Assembly (NCBI RefSeq): GCF_004765785.1
Contig: NZ_SBIT01000001.1
Location: 248,001 to 312,000 of the forward strand
DNA from: Halorussus ruber
GTDB lineage: Archaea; Halobacteriota; Halobacteria; Halobacteriales; Haladaptataceae
Direction of reading: 5' to 3'
DNA: 64,000 bases
The first letter of the stretch is position 1, and every line of letters starts with the position of its first letter. Below, piece after piece: positions 1 through 8,945 of this stretch. The position numbers and the translations under genes are program-made. The notes under the pieces are model-generated. The model had not been told where the DNA came from. It saw only the letters and a list, made by a program, of their open reading frames with translations, and made no database searches.

Positions 1-606
1 CTACAGGACGAGGCCACGGTGGCCTCGCTCGCGGGACTCCTCGACGGCGGCGAGACGGTCGTCTCGCTCGGCTGCGGCTGGGGCTACGAACTCGGCGTCC
101 TCGCGGAGGCCTACCCCGACTGCGAGTTCGTCGGCGGCGACCCCGCGGAGAGCGGCGTGGCGCTCGGCCGGGAACTGTTCGGCGACCACGACCGCATCCG
201 AGTCGGCGAGTTCGACTTCCGCGACGACGAGTGGACCCTGCTGGAGGAGGCCCTCGAAGCCAGCGAGAGCGACGACGAGGAGGGCAAGAGCGACGATGTG
301 GTCCTGTTCACGCAGGGGTCGCTGACCGCGCTCCCGAGCGTTCGGGACGTCGTCACCGAGACGCTGGCGAAGTACGCCGACCGCGTGAAGGCCGGGGTCC
401 ACCTCGAACACGTCCGCGAACTCCACCCCGAGGAGACCCTGCTGGGGCTTCTCAGGCGACGGTATACGGACACCCGGAACTACAACGATGACCTGCTTGC
501 ATCGCTCCAGACCGCCGCGGGCATCGAAATCGCCACCGCGACCTACGACGTGGTCGGCGGGAATCCGCTCCATCCGCTCTCTGAGATTCGCTGGGAACCG
601 GTGTGA
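1..606 (+). CDS. Class I SAM-dependent methyltransferase-like protein, 5' end outside window
   Basis: The reading frame is open from base 1, so the N-terminus is missing; a GTG at 19 is in frame, but the residues before it read as ordinary protein. The visible part starts with VVSLGCGWGYELGVL, which fits the glycine-rich motif I of class I methyltransferases, followed by an acidic turn (FVGGDP) where the SAM ribose would bind. The remainder has alternating strands and helices with no motif naming the substrate, and the protein ends at IRWEPV. The fold is inferred from motif I only; a non-catalytic Rossmann protein is possible. The next gene downstream is convergent and more than 500 bases away. 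Confidence 0.6.
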   Translation, partial: LQDEATVASLAGLLDGGETVVSLGCGWGYELGVLAEAYPDCEFVGGDPAESGVALGRELFGDHDRIRVGEFDFRDDEWTLLEEALEASESDDEEGKSDDVVLFTQGSLTALPSVRDVVTETLAKYADRVKAGVHLEHVRELHPEETLLGLLRRRYTDTRNYNDDLLASLQTAAGIEIATATYDVVGGNPLHPLSEIRWEPV

Positions 607-683
607 ATCGAGGGATGGAGACGACAGGAGGCACCTACCAGAGTCGCCAACCACGGATTTCGCTCGGTTCGATAGTCTACGTC

Positions 684-875
684 CTTGGCGGACTGAAAGG
701 GCGAGCGCGGTTCGCGGTTGTCGTGAGCGAAGCGAACGACTGCTCGGCGGACGCGGTTTGTCCGCCGGTGGCCGAAGGCCATGGTCGTCTCAGCGTGGCC
801 CTATTTCGCCCGCGCAGAACTGCGCGGGCGAAATATCCCGGTGAGCGACCGCGAACCGCGCGAGGGCTTTCGAGA
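684..875 (+). repeat. Family A structured intergenic element, copy A1 (with GCGGTTT hairpin module)
   Basis: Outer arms GCGCGGTTCGCG (near 705) and CGCGAACCGCGC (850-861) pair, flanked by CTGAAAGG at the 5' side and GGCTTTCGA at the 3' side. Inside is a hairpin at 745-767 (stem CGGCGGAC/GTCCGCCG, loop GCGGTTT). A long hairpin centred near 823 follows (TATTTCGCCCGCG paired with CGCGGGCGAAATA). Other copies are at 16825, 33358, 35588, 48823 and 62791. The copy fills much of the 504-base gap between the convergent methyltransferase and thrS genes. Confidence 0.75.
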
Positions 876-938
876 CTGCGTTGCTGTCTCTGAAGTTTGG
901 TTGAGTAGTACCGGAGAGAAGAAGAGTTAGAAGAAAAG

Positions 939-1090
939 AGCTAGCTTCAGGCTTGAGCATCGGCGTCTGCCGCAACCGCACAGCATGGCCCTCACACCTC
1001 CCCAACCTCCTGCGCTACTCCCTTCGGTCCGTTGCTCGTCCCTCGCGCGGTTCGGCGCGGTCACGAGAGACCGCGCCAGCGCGCGCCGAG
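939..1090 (-). repeat. Family B structured intergenic element, copy B2
   Basis: Shares with the copies at 23431, 33211, 45131 and 56580 a constant CCTCACACCTCCCCAACCTC block (about 989-1010), a GTCCCTCGCG block, and a terminal hairpin before GCGCGCGCC. Here the hairpin is GGCGCGGTC/GACCGCGCC (1055-1077). It starts with AGCTAGCTTCAGGCTTG, as B1 does. It lies directly 3' of thrS. Confidence 0.75.
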
Positions 1091-1110
1091 TCGAAAACTG
1101 AACGAGAGCG

Positions 1111-3039
1111 TTATTCGAGGAAGGTCACGTCGGTCGCCTTGCTCTCGATTTCTTCTTCGAGGTGATTACGGAAGTCCTCGACATCCACGTCGTCACGCGA
1201 ACGCTCCTGTCGGTCGCGCACGGAGATGGTCCCGGCTTCCTCCTCGTCGTCGCCGACGATGAGCATGTAGGGGACGTTGTCGTCGTGGGCCTGCTGAATC
1301 TTCTTGCCGACCGTCCACGACCGGTCCTCGATTTCGACCCGGAAGTCGCCGAGGTACCGGTTCTGAAGCTGCTTGGCGTAGCCGATGTTGTCGTCGCTGA
1401 CCGGCAGGATGCGGACCTGCTCGGGCGCGAGCCACGTCGGGAACTTGCCCTTGAAGTGTTCGATGATGATGCCCATGAATCGCTCGAACGTGCCCAGCAG
1501 CGCGCGGTGGACCATCACCGGGCGGTGTTCGTCGTTGTCCTCGCCGACGTAGGTCAGGTCCAGTCGCTCGGGGATGTTGAAGTCGAGTTGGACCGTGCCG
1601 ATGGTCCACTCCCGTCCGATGGCGTCCACGGCGTTGATGCCGATTTTCGGCCCGTAGAAGGCGGCCTCGCCCTCCTCGACGTCGTAGTCGAGACCTTCCG
1701 AGGAGAGAGCGTCCTTCAGCGCGCCGGTCGCCTGCTCCCAGATTTCGTCGCTCCCGACCGCGTCGTCGCCCTTCGTCTCCAGTTTGTACTGCACGTCGAG
1801 GTCGAAGTGGCCGTAGATGTCGTCGATGGCGTCGAGGACGGCCAGAATCTCGTCCCGAATCTGGTCCTTCCGGATGAAGGCGTGGCCGTCGTCCTGCGTG
1901 AACCCGCGGACGCGGAGCAGGCCCGAGAGTTCGCCCGACTGCTCGTTGCGGTAGCAGGTGCCGAACTCCGAGAACCGGACCGGCAGGTCACGGTAGGAGT
2001 ACTGTTGGTCGTCGAAGACGTGGGCGTGGTTCGCGCAGTTCATCGGCTTCAGGCCGTACTCGGTGTCGTCCTGCTCCCACGCGAACATCTCGCCCGACTC
2101 CTTGAACGTGTCGTAGTGACCCGTGGGCTTCCAGAGTTCCGCCTTGTTCAACTCGGGCGTCCAGACCTCGTCGTAGCCCAGTTCGTCGTTCTTCGTCCGG
2201 ATGTAGTCCTCCAGCTCGCGCCGGATGGTCATCCCGTTGGGGTGGTAGTGGGCGCACCCCGGCGAGTGTTCGGGGATGGAAAACAGGTCCATCTCTCGGC
2301 CGATTTTGCGGTGGTCGCGCTCCTCGGCCTCCTCTCGGCGCTGGATGAACTCCTCCAGTTCTTCCTCGGTCTCGAAGGCCGTGCCGTAGACCCTCGTGAG
2401 CATCTCGTTGTCCTCGTCGCCGCGCCAGTAGGCCCCGGAAATCGAGAGCAGGGCGAACCCGCCGATTTCGCCTGTCGATTCGACGTGCGGCCCCTTGCAG
2501 AGGTCCTCGAACTCGCCCTGCTGGTAGAAGGAGATGGACTCCTCGTCTGCGGCCTCGTCGTCCAGAATCTCGCGCTTGAACTCGTTGTCCTCGTAGACCT
2601 CGAAGGCCTCGTCGCGGGAGCGCTCGAATCGCTCGATGTCGAGGTCCTCGTCGATGATGTCGTAGGCCTCGTCTTCGATTTCTTCGAGGTCCTCCTCGTC
2701 GAGTTCGACGCCGTAGATGTCGTAGTAGAAGCCGTCGTCGGTCCACGGGCCGATGGTGAGTCGGGCCTCGGGATAGAGTCGCTGGAGGGCCTGCGCGAAG
2801 ACGTGGGCCGCCGAGTGGCGGAGTACGTCGAGGTACTCGTCGCTGGAGGGCGTGACGATTTCGAGTTTCGCGCCCTCGTGGAGTTCGCTCGCCTTGTCCA
2901 CGAGGTCACCGTCCACGACCCCGGCGACGGTGTCCCGGCCGAGACCGGGACCGATTTCGTACGCCGCGTCCTCGACCGTCGCACCCTCCTCGAGTTCGAG
3001 TTCGGAACCGTCTGGAAGAACGACCGTAATCTGGCTCAT
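1111..3039 (-). CDS. thrS: Threonyl-tRNA synthetase
   Basis: This cytoplasmic class II enzyme charges tRNA-Thr with threonine; 642 residues is the normal length. In order: a TGS domain (about 1-62); a second additional domain with the HSAAH metal motif near residues 75-79 and a CKGPHV motif; the class II core with motif 1 (GMTIRRELE), motif 2 ([19 protein letters not shown]) and motif 3 ([11 protein letters not shown]); and an anticodon-binding domain at the C-terminus. The TGS plus HxxxH arrangement is the bacterial/eukaryotic type of editing N-terminus, not the deacylase-like domain of many archaeal ThrRS. The ATG at 3039 is followed directly by the TGS strand. It stands alone, transcribed towards the window start. 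Confidence 0.97.
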   Translation of the reverse strand: MSQITVVLPDGSELELEEGATVEDAAYEIGPGLGRDTVAGVVDGDLVDKASELHEGAKLEIVTPSSDEYLDVLRHSAAHVFAQALQRLYPEARLTIGPWTDDGFYYDIYGVELDEEDLEEIEDEAYDIIDEDLDIERFERSRDEAFEVYEDNEFKREILDDEAADEESISFYQQGEFEDLCKGPHVESTGEIGGFALLSISGAYWRGDEDNEMLTRVYGTAFETEEELEEFIQRREEAEERDHRKIGREMDLFSIPEHSPGCAHYHPNGMTIRRELEDYIRTKNDELGYDEVWTPELNKAELWKPTGHYDTFKESGEMFAWEQDDTEYGLKPMNCANHAHVFDDQQYSYRDLPVRFSEFGTCYRNEQSGELSGLLRVRGFTQDDGHAFIRKDQIRDEILAVLDAIDDIYGHFDLDVQYKLETKGDDAVGSDEIWEQATGALKDALSSEGLDYDVEEGEAAFYGPKIGINAVDAIGREWTIGTVQLDFNIPERLDLTYVGEDNDEHRPVMVHRALLGTFERFMGIIIEHFKGKFPTWLAPEQVRILPVSDDNIGYAKQLQNRYLGDFRVEIEDRSWTVGKKIQQAHDDNVPYMLIVGDDEEEAGTISVRDRQERSRDDVDVEDFRNHLEEEIESKATDVTFLE

Positions 3040-3338
3040 GTTTCGTTTAGGGTTCCGGCGAACTGATAACGCTTTCTAAGCGTGTGTTAGCGTGCCATCG
3101 GTCCTCGCCGCCGTCGCGTCGATGTCGAATCTGACCGCGTTCGCGGCGCTTGCGCCCGTCGAGCGTTACGCCGTCACGACTTCCAAGAGCGCAAAGGCGC
3201 TCGCCGCTATTTCCACCGCCACCCTCAATTCTGTATATCGGTATAAGATTTATTCGTCCGGGTGGCGTCGGCGTCGAGCCGTTCGAATCAGAGAAGCGTC
3301 GATAGAAACAAGACGAAGTCTTCGAGCGGAAAATCGCG

Positions 3339-3506
3339 TCAGGCTTCGGTCGAGTCGATGTTGCCGTCGATCTGCACGAATCGGAAGTCGCACTCCGGAC
3401 AGCCCCACTTGGTCTTCAGACCGAGGTGGAGGTTCGTGCTGGCGGTGCGGTAGAACGTTCGCTCGGTGCCACACTGGGGACAGTCGTGGTCGAGTTCCTG
3501 AGCCAT
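3339..3506 (-). CDS. Small zinc-ribbon protein, 55 aa
   Basis: The short protein starts MAQELDHDCPQCG and carries two CxxC knuckles, CPQC and CPEC, about 25 residues apart: a single zinc beta-ribbon. It resembles a conserved haloarchaeal family of very short zinc ribbons whose function I do not know. The ATG at 3506 was preferred over an upstream in-frame start because the added residues are arginine/serine-rich and unlike haloarchaeal protein. Possible roles include nucleic-acid or protein binding, but nothing in the sequence decides this. Confidence 0.8.
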   Translation of the reverse strand: MAQELDHDCPQCGTERTFYRTASTNLHLGLKTKWGCPECDFRFVQIDGNIDSTEA

Positions 3507-3872
3507 GTTCGAACGTCGAAGCGCGCGGCATTTGAGGATACTGATTCGAGACGCCGATTCCCGGCTCGGTTCTGGCCGAGGAGGTGACAGTCGGCTCCGA
3601 ATCGACCGCACGGTGGCCGGAAAACCCCGACCGAGAAGGTCATGAACCGTATTCCGATATACTAATTCTGTGCAGGCGAGTTCGGTTCGTCGGCGTCGGG
3701 CGGCGTCGAGTTCGATGCTGCGGGCTTCTCGTCGGAAGCGTCGACTCGAGCGGGCGCTATCGTAACGTGGTTCCGACCTTACCGGACCATATCGGATCCG
3801 TGACGGCCTCTAAGCACCATTACAGCTAGGGTGTTAGATAATGACAAAGTCCGCGAACGTCGTTCGGGGGAC
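3507..3872. other. Intergenic, no gene recognised
   Basis: 366 bases between the zinc-ribbon gene and the S-layer-like pseudogene. Short frames here have arginine/serine-rich shadow composition. The last part (3775-3845) is A/T-richer and may hold the promoter that once served the pseudogene. No repeat element is seen. Confidence 0.5.
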
Positions 3873-4975
3873 ATGGAAGCCAGAGACGCGCTCGTAGTCG
3901 TCCTCTCGATACTCATGGTAACGTCAGTTCTCACGGCCCCGGTCGGTGTCGCGTCCGCGTTTCACGGAGGGTCATCCGCGGCGGCGACGAACCCACGTTC
4001 AACCCGGGTATCGGCGGTCCGAACGACGTAATCGTCAGCAACTCGACGCCAGTCGTCTATCAGGGCGAGTCGGACATCGACTACGAGCTACCGAGCGGGG
4101 AGGCGGTCGCTCCGGGCCGACTGGTCGGCGCGTCGGGTAACGCCGAAGGGCAGGTCCTCCAACTGCCGATTCCGCAGGATAAAGCGGTTGGCCAGTACAC
4201 GCTCGGCGGGCAGTCCGATCGGGGAGTCGAGGTCCAGACCCCCGCGTCACGGAGTTCTCGCTCGTCAACGAACGCGGATTCGACGTGAAGGGCGCGAACG
4301 TAGAGGACGACGAGACGATTCTGGTCGAAGCCAAGTGGAACTTCAAGAAGGCCGAAGACCTCTCTCGTCGTCCGGAACGAGCGCGGCGCGGACATCACCG
4401 ACGAAGTTCTCACGTCGGCCGAGGACCTGTCCGCGGCGCAGGAAGCCCGACTCAGCGGTCCCTACGCCACGTACCCCGAGAAGATCGGCGCAGTCGGCGA
4501 ACGCGACACCGGCACCGGCATCGAGTACTTGCAGGGCCTCGGCCAGTTCAGCAGAGCGGAACTCCAGAACTCGTCTCGGCTCGGCACCGCCTACTGGGCG
4601 CTCGACCTCAGCGAGGTCGGTCCGGGCAACGTCACCGTCTCGGTCGAGGGGTGGGACACCCTCAACTTCGGCCCGGCGTCGCGGTCCGCGACGATTCGAG
4701 TGACTGGCGAGACCGAAACCTCGCTGGGTCTCGGGTCCGAGGAGGCCACTCGCGGCCAGCGCGTCGGGTTCTCGGTCCGGAGTTCGGCGGTCGGCGCGGT
4801 CCACAACGTCACCATCGACAGCGACGACTTCAGCGACGACGAGGCCGACGCTCGCGTTTTCGAGACCGTCAACGACGTCATCGCCCGCGGGACCGCGGAC
4901 ACCGACAACGGGAGCGCCTCGGGCAACCAGACGAACGCGAGCGTGCCAGCCGAGAGGCCGCCGAATCATCGGTAG
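3873..4975 (+). pseudogene. Broken S-layer-like surface glycoprotein gene
   Basis: The ATG at 3873 begins a good signal peptide (MEARDALVVVLSILMVTSVL, then VGVASA). S-layer-like protein follows but the frame changes three times: near 3976 (a C missing before CGCGGCGGC), near 4239-4243 (one C short in a C-run) and near 4360-4366 (one CT unit short). Joined across the shifts it reads as haloarchaeal surface glycoprotein, with NPGIGGPNDV, VYQGESDIDYEL, VEAKWNFKKAEDLS, VRNERGADITDEVL and a late VTIDSDDF region. It then stops, without the Thr-rich stalk, PGF motif and final membrane helix expected. Three indels plus a lost 3' end suggest decay; sequencing error in short runs could explain the indels but not the missing end. 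Confidence 0.75.
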
Positions 4976-5057
4976 CACAGGTAGTTCACCGGAGGAGACA
5001 CCCGTCATCACTTCACCCGGCACCAATTTCTTGCCCGCGGAAACCGAACCGCTCTGC

Positions 5058-5297
5058 GTGACAATCGAACTCTACGCGCTCGACGCCTGTCCCTTCTGCG
5101 AGACGGTCCACGACGCGCTGGAGGACCACGGCGTCGAGTACGAGACTCAGTGGGTCGAACCGCTCCACTCCGACCGCGACGAGGTCAAGCGCGTCAGCGG
5201 CCAGCGCGACGTGCCGGTGCTGGTAGACCACGAGGCGGGCGTCACGATGGCCGAGAGCGAGAAAATCGTGGAGTACGTCGAGACCTCGCTCGCGTGA
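5058..5297 (+). CDS. Glutaredoxin-like thioredoxin-fold protein, 79 aa
   Basis: Starting from GTG at 5058 the protein reads VTIELYALDACPFCETVHDAL: the first strand and CPFC active site of a glutaredoxin or GST N-terminal domain. It continues with the cis-proline segment DVPVLVD and the helix MAESEKIVEYVE. The likely role is cytosolic thiol-disulfide exchange; haloarchaea use gamma-glutamylcysteine rather than glutathione, so the natural thiol partner is uncertain. An earlier ATG at 5031 is in frame, but the nine extra residues come from the tail of the neighbouring S-layer relic, so the GTG is preferred. Confidence 0.85.
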   Translation: MTIELYALDACPFCETVHDALEDHGVEYETQWVEPLHSDRDEVKRVSGQRDVPVLVDHEAGVTMAESEKIVEYVETSLA

Positions 5298-5354
5298 AAC
5301 GGCTGTCGGTCGTTCGGGGCGGGAACTAAGTAGCGTCCGGGGCTACGCACTGGC

Positions 5355-5888
5355 ATGAAAATCTACACCGGTCGCGGTGACGAGGGGCAGACTGACCTCC
5401 GAGACATGTCCCGCGTCTCGAAGGCCAGCCCCCGAATCGAGGCCTACGGCACGGTAGACGAGGTCAACGCGCTCGTCGGGCGAATCCGACCCACGGGCCA
5501 CGACGACGTGGACGACCACCTGCGGGAGATTCAGAACCACCTCCACGTCGTGCAGGCCGACTTCGCCAACCCGGACCCCGACGAGGGCGACCCCGTGGTC
5601 CGCGAGGAACACGTCGAGCAACTCGAAGACTGGATTGACGCCTACGACGACGAACTCGAACCCCTCGAATCGTTCATTCTGCCCGGCGGGAGCGACTCCG
5701 GCGCGCGACTCCACCACGCCCGGACTGTCTGCCGCCGCGCCGAGCGCCGCGCGGTGGCGCTGGAGGCCGACGAGGACATCAACGACACCGCCGTCACCTA
5801 CCTGAATCGGCTCTCGGACGCCCTGTTCGTCCTCGGTCGCGTGGTCAACCAGCGCGACGGCGTGCCCGAGGAGTCGCCGACGTACTGA
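5355..5888 (+). CDS. ATP:cob(I)alamin adenosyltransferase, PduO type
   Basis: The enzyme transfers the adenosyl group of ATP to cob(I)alamin or a corrinoid precursor, giving coenzyme B12. The N-terminus MKIYTGRGDEGQTDLRDMSRVSK carries the family's ATP-binding TxxGDxGxT-like loop; the middle AYGTVDEVNALVGRIR and the C-terminal ARTVCRRAERRAVAL and YLNRLSDALFVLGRVVN motifs are characteristic. At 177 residues it is the typical length of this trimeric five-helix bundle. It is not next to other cobalamin genes here. The last bases are in a 16-bp tandem duplication (GTCGCCGACGTACTGA twice) that repeats the stop-codon region. Confidence 0.93.
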   Translation: MKIYTGRGDEGQTDLRDMSRVSKASPRIEAYGTVDEVNALVGRIRPTGHDDVDDHLREIQNHLHVVQADFANPDPDEGDPVVREEHVEQLEDWIDAYDDELEPLESFILPGGSDSGARLHHARTVCRRAERRAVALEADEDINDTAVTYLNRLSDALFVLGRVVNQRDGVPEESPTY

Positions 5889-6037
5889 GTCGCCGACGTA
5901 CTGAGCCGAGTTTTCGGCGGTCGGGCGGTGGCGAACCGCTTCGACTCGCCGACGGGCGATTCGTGCGAACCTTTACCACAGACGAGGTCGTGTTCTAGCC
6001 GAGTCGTCGGTCGAAGCTCGGCGAAAGGAGGTGAACG

Positions 6038-6166
6038 ATGCCCAAGATAGAATGCGAGAACTGCGGACGGAAAGCCACGTTCGGCCGGGACGGTCAGGAG
6101 TCGCGCGTGCCGATGCGATACTGTCGGCGCTGTGGCGACGAACTTCCGCCCCGCGAGGAGTGGTAA
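6038..6166 (+). CDS. Tiny zinc-finger protein, 42 aa
   Basis: MPKIECENCG...RYCRRCGDELPPREEW has two CxxC pairs (CENC and CRRC) about 20 residues apart, so one zinc knuckle is expected. A very strong Shine-Dalgarno (AAAGGAGGTGAAC) sits 5 bases before the ATG, unusual in this largely leaderless genome; it fixes the start and argues strongly that this short frame is real. I do not recognise a named family. It precedes another very small gene and TFB on the same strand. Confidence 0.8.
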   Translation: MPKIECENCGRKATFGRDGQESRVPMRYCRRCGDELPPREEW

Positions 6167-6232
6167 GTACCGCCCGTTCAGCCACTCGTTCGACGCTGCG
6201 CTCGTTCTAGTAGCAACGAGGTCATCAATTAA

Positions 6233-6403
6233 ATGAGCAAACAGATAGAAATCGTCCAGTCTGATAGTCGCCAGCAGGCCGAGAGTTCCGCTAACAACCG
6301 AATCGAGGAGTACGAGGAGAACGGCTTCGAACTCGCCGACCAGGAGGTGGCGCTCGGACGCAACGGCGTGACGCTACTCCTCGTCTTCGAGAGCGTCGAG
6401 TGA
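6233..6403 (+). CDS. Small hypothetical protein, 56 aa
   Basis: [56 protein letters not shown] reads as a compact beta-alpha-beta-beta fold: strand, helix, turn ENGFEL, and a final strand VTLLLVFE. The composition is normal for haloarchaea and the frame is bounded by TAAATG and TGA. An Asn/Gly-rich turn before a terminal strand is common in small sheet-forming haloarchaeal proteins. No function is assigned. It lies 62 bases upstream of the TFB gene on the same strand. Confidence 0.6.
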   Translation: MSKQIEIVQSDSRQQAESSANNRIEEYEENGFELADQEVALGRNGVTLLLVFESVE

Positions 6404-6464
6404 GGGCGGGTCGAATTGGCCAGTCTGCACAACTGTTACCCGTGTACATACCCAAGTCGATAGT

Positions 6465-7442
6465 ATGGAGAGGCTCCGTCGGCGAGACGAGCGCGACGAA
6501 GCGGAGGTAACGGACGAGAAAACGGGCGGGCGGCGGACCTGTCCGGAGTGTGACTCCGTCGATCTCGTCAAGAGTGCCGACGAGACCGAACTCACCTGCG
6601 AGGACTGCGGCCTGATTCTCGAAAACGAGACCATCGACCGAGGCCCCGAGTGGCGCGCCTTCGACAGCCAGGAGCGCGATAGCAAGTCCCGCGTCGGCGC
6701 ACCGACGACCAACACGATGCACGACAAGGGCCTCACCACGTCCATCGACTGGAAGGACAAGGACGCCTACGGCAACTCGCTCTCCTCGAAGAAGCGAAGC
6801 CAGATGCACCGCCTGCGAAAGTGGCAAAAGCGCATCCGGACCAAGGACGCGGGCGAACGCAACCTCCAGTTCGCCCTCGGCGAAATCGACCGCATGTCCT
6901 CGGCGCTGGGCGTCCCGCGGTCGGTCCGGGAGGTCGCCTCGGTCATCTACCGGCGCGCGCTAAACGAGGACCTGATCCGAGGGCGCTCCATCGAGGGGAC
7001 CTCGACTGCCGCGCTGTACGCCGCCTGCCGGAAGGAGGGCATCCCCCGCTCGCTGTCGGAGGCCGCGGAGGTCTCCCGCGTCGAGCGCAAGGAGATCGGC
7101 CGGACGTATCGCTATCTCTCCCAGCAACTCGGTCTGGAGATGCGTCCCGTGGACCCCAAGCAGTACGTCCCCCGCTTCTGCTCCGAAATCGGACTCAGCG
7201 AGGAGGTAGAGGCCAAGACGAACGAGATCATCGACGCCACCGTCGAACAGGGTCTGCTCTCGGGCAAGTCGCCCACGGGCTACGCGGCCGCCGCCATCTA
7301 CGCCGCCTCGCTGCTCTGCAACGAGAAGAAGACCCAGCGCGAGGTCGCCGACGCGGCCCAAGTCACCGAAGTCACCATCCGGAACCGGTATCAGGAGCAG
7401 ATAGAGGCGATGGGCATCCACGACGAGCCGCCCGAGCGCTGA
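6465..7442 (+). CDS. tfb: Transcription initiation factor B (TFB)
   Basis: Archaeal TFIIB homologue: it binds TBP-TATA complexes and recruits RNA polymerase. The 325 residues start with a charged tail, then a zinc ribbon (CPEC...CEDC, about 25-48), the B-reader/linker region ([23 protein letters not shown]) and two cyclin-like repeats, the second containing [11 protein letters not shown] and [18 protein letters not shown]. It ends with a helix-turn-helix that reads the BRE ([18 protein letters not shown]). Haloarchaea carry several TFBs, so the number of this paralogue cannot be told. All functional segments look intact. Confidence 0.97.
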   Translation: MERLRRRDERDEAEVTDEKTGGRRTCPECDSVDLVKSADETELTCEDCGLILENETIDRGPEWRAFDSQERDSKSRVGAPTTNTMHDKGLTTSIDWKDKDAYGNSLSSKKRSQMHRLRKWQKRIRTKDAGERNLQFALGEIDRMSSALGVPRSVREVASVIYRRALNEDLIRGRSIEGTSTAALYAACRKEGIPRSLSEAAEVSRVERKEIGRTYRYLSQQLGLEMRPVDPKQYVPRFCSEIGLSEEVEAKTNEIIDATVEQGLLSGKSPTGYAAAAIYAASLLCNEKKTQREVADAAQVTEVTIRNRYQEQIEAMGIHDEPPER

Positions 7443-7574
7443 AGACTCGGCGACCACCACGTTCTGCTGCTCGGTATCTCTCCGGAACCATCCCTACCGT
7501 CTCCGAAAGCGTCCGCCAGCGCGTCGCCGAGACCGATACGTTAATTCTCCCTCGCTTCCATGCTACAGATAACC

Positions 7575-8126
7575 ATGCGGATACGCGAGTGGCAGGACAT
7601 CGTCGAGGACGTGGTCGAGAAGGACGTGGACCCCGAGGGCTGGCGGGCGGTCGGCGGCTCGCGCGCCGGAGGAGTCGGCGAGGACCTGTATCTGGGCCAC
7701 CCGCGAGGCGGCGTCTACCTCCTCAAGACCTACGCGAAGAACCCCTACGAGGTTCAGGGCGTCGGCACGCGGGTCGCCCGGAAACTCGACGACGAAATCG
7801 GCTCGTTCCTCCCCGAGAAGGAGACCGAGGGGCGCTTCGCGGTCCAGAATCCGCCCGAGGACGAGTCCGACGCCGAGGAGAAGGCCCGCCACCTCGAAGA
7901 GGTCGTCAAGGCCCACGCCGACGCGCCGACCACGCCCAACGACTTCTTCGACGACGTGATGGACGCGATGGACAGTCCGGCGTTCGGCCCCATCGACTTC
8001 GACCAGTACGGTCGCCCCGACCCGGCAGACGAACTCTCCGAGCGATTCGAGGAGGCCGAGGACCTGCTCAACGAGGAGTTGGAGGACCTCATCGAGGACG
8101 CCGAAGTCGGCAAGGGCTTCCAGTAG
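7575..8126 (+). CDS. Conserved haloarchaeal protein of unknown function, 183 aa
   Basis: The protein begins MRIREWQDIVEDVVEKDVDPEGWRAV and has a glycine-rich middle (GVGEDLYLGHPRGGVYLLKTYAKNPYEVQGVGTRVARKLDDEIG) and a long acidic helical C-terminus. It looks like a widespread haloarchaeal family without known role. The ATG at 7575 was chosen over 7560 because a TATA-like TTAATTC centred near 7544 lies about 31 bases upstream and the conserved start is MRIREW. A T6 run (8130-8135) just after the stop fits termination. Confidence 0.8.
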   Translation: MRIREWQDIVEDVVEKDVDPEGWRAVGGSRAGGVGEDLYLGHPRGGVYLLKTYAKNPYEVQGVGTRVARKLDDEIGSFLPEKETEGRFAVQNPPEDESDAEEKARHLEEVVKAHADAPTTPNDFFDDVMDAMDSPAFGPIDFDQYGRPDPADELSERFEEAEDLLNEELEDLIEDAEVGKGFQ

Positions 8127-8183
8127 CATTTTTTATTCGCTGTCGCCCGGGCCGATTCGGCGATATCGCCCGAGACGAGTACC

Positions 8184-8190
8184 CTTAAGC
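8184..8190 (+). promoter_or_regulatory. TATA-like box for the NTF2-like gene
   Basis: CTTAAGC centred 27 bases before the ATG at 8214 predicts a leaderless transcript. Confidence 0.5.
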
Positions 8191-8213
8191 GAGTTCGCCG
8201 ACACCGATGTTGC

Positions 8214-8717
8214 ATGAACCCGACCGAGACCGTCGAGGAGTACTACGAGGCGCTCCGGCGGGGCGAACCTCTCTCGCCGTACTTCGCCGAGCGCGAGGAC
8301 GCGGTGAAGTTCGGCGTCAGCGAGCGTCTCGCGGGCTACGAGGCGATTTCCGAGGGGCTCCGCGAGCAGACTCGGACCACCGAGGACTGGCGAGTCGAGA
8401 GCCGGAATCTGGGAGTGGTCGTCCGCGATTCGGTGGCGTGGTTCACCGACGACGTGGCGCTGTCGTGGACTGCTTCGGAGGGGGCCGACTCGGAGGCCGA
8501 GCAGGAGACTCGCTACTCCTTCGACACGCGGTGGAGCGGCGTGCTGGAGCGGGAATCGAGTGACGACGAATCGAGTAGTGGCAAATCGAGTAGCGGCAAA
8601 TCGAGTAGCGGCGAATCGAATAGCGACGAATCGAGTAGCGGCAAATCGAGTGGTGACAGCGAGGAGCCACGCTGGCGGTTCGTCCAGATGCACGTCAGCG
8701 CGCCCCACGAACTCTAA
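8214..8717 (+). CDS. NTF2/SnoaL-like protein with a serine-rich repeat insertion
   Basis: The fold is inferred from an N-terminal MNPTETVEEYYEALRRGE helix, the GYEAISEGLREQTR segment and strands such as SVAWFTDDVALSWTA, ending WRFVQMHVSAPHEL: the layout of small ketosteroid isomerase-like (SnoaL_3 type) proteins. Between strands (about residues 118-147) sits a Ser/Lys/Gly/Asp insert encoded by a 15-bp tandem repeat (TCGAGTAGCGGCAAA variants, 8566-8655) in at least six copies. It is probably a flexible loop that can change length by slippage. The ligand is unknown. The next gene starts two bases after the stop. Confidence 0.75.
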   Translation: MNPTETVEEYYEALRRGEPLSPYFAEREDAVKFGVSERLAGYEAISEGLREQTRTTEDWRVESRNLGVVVRDSVAWFTDDVALSWTASEGADSEAEQETRYSFDTRWSGVLERESSDDESSSGKSSSGKSSSGESNSDESSSGKSSGDSEEPRWRFVQMHVSAPHEL

Positions 8718-8719
8718 CG

Positions 8720-8917
8720 ATGGTCGGGCCGCCATCTGCCGAGGAGAAGCGCGACTCGATGAATCGCCTCAAAGTCGGCATCGTCGTCATCGTCGGCCTG
8801 TCGGCCGGTCTCATCACGATGTCGGGCGGCGGGTCGATGATGGAAGTCGCCATCGCCGTCGTCGCGGGGTCGCTCGTCGGCGCGGCGCTGCTGGGCTATC
8901 TGGTCTACATCACGTAG
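8720..8917 (+). CDS. Small two-helix membrane protein, 65 aa
   Basis: A short polar N-terminus (MVGPPSAEEKRDSMNRL) is followed by two hydrophobic stretches, VGIVVIVGLSAGLITM and VAIAVVAGSLVGAALLGYLV, separated by SGGGSMMEV: a helical hairpin. The start codon lies 2 bases after the previous stop, so both genes are probably on one transcript. No known family is recognised. Composition and spacing support expression. Confidence 0.7.
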   Translation: MVGPPSAEEKRDSMNRLKVGIVVIVGLSAGLITMSGGGSMMEVAIAVVAGSLVGAALLGYLVYIT

Positions 8918-8945
8918 AAGTCGCCCGGGATGTTGTCACCGGATT

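Noticed and set aside
603-893. Frame through element A1 encoding SEANDCSADAVCPPVA, also readable in A6 and near 41450
   Set aside because: The peptide similarity follows from the shared hairpin module DNA; stems change by pairs, not by codons, so it is not selected as protein.
1162-3066. Long open frame of 634 codons opposite thrS
   Set aside because: Shadow frame caused by high G+C; Val/Leu/Asp-rich without domains, and the minus strand has intact ThrRS motifs.
3584-3829. 81-codon plus-strand frame before the S-layer relic
   Set aside because: Ser/Arg-rich and without a promoter or ribosome site; no similarity to anything recognised.
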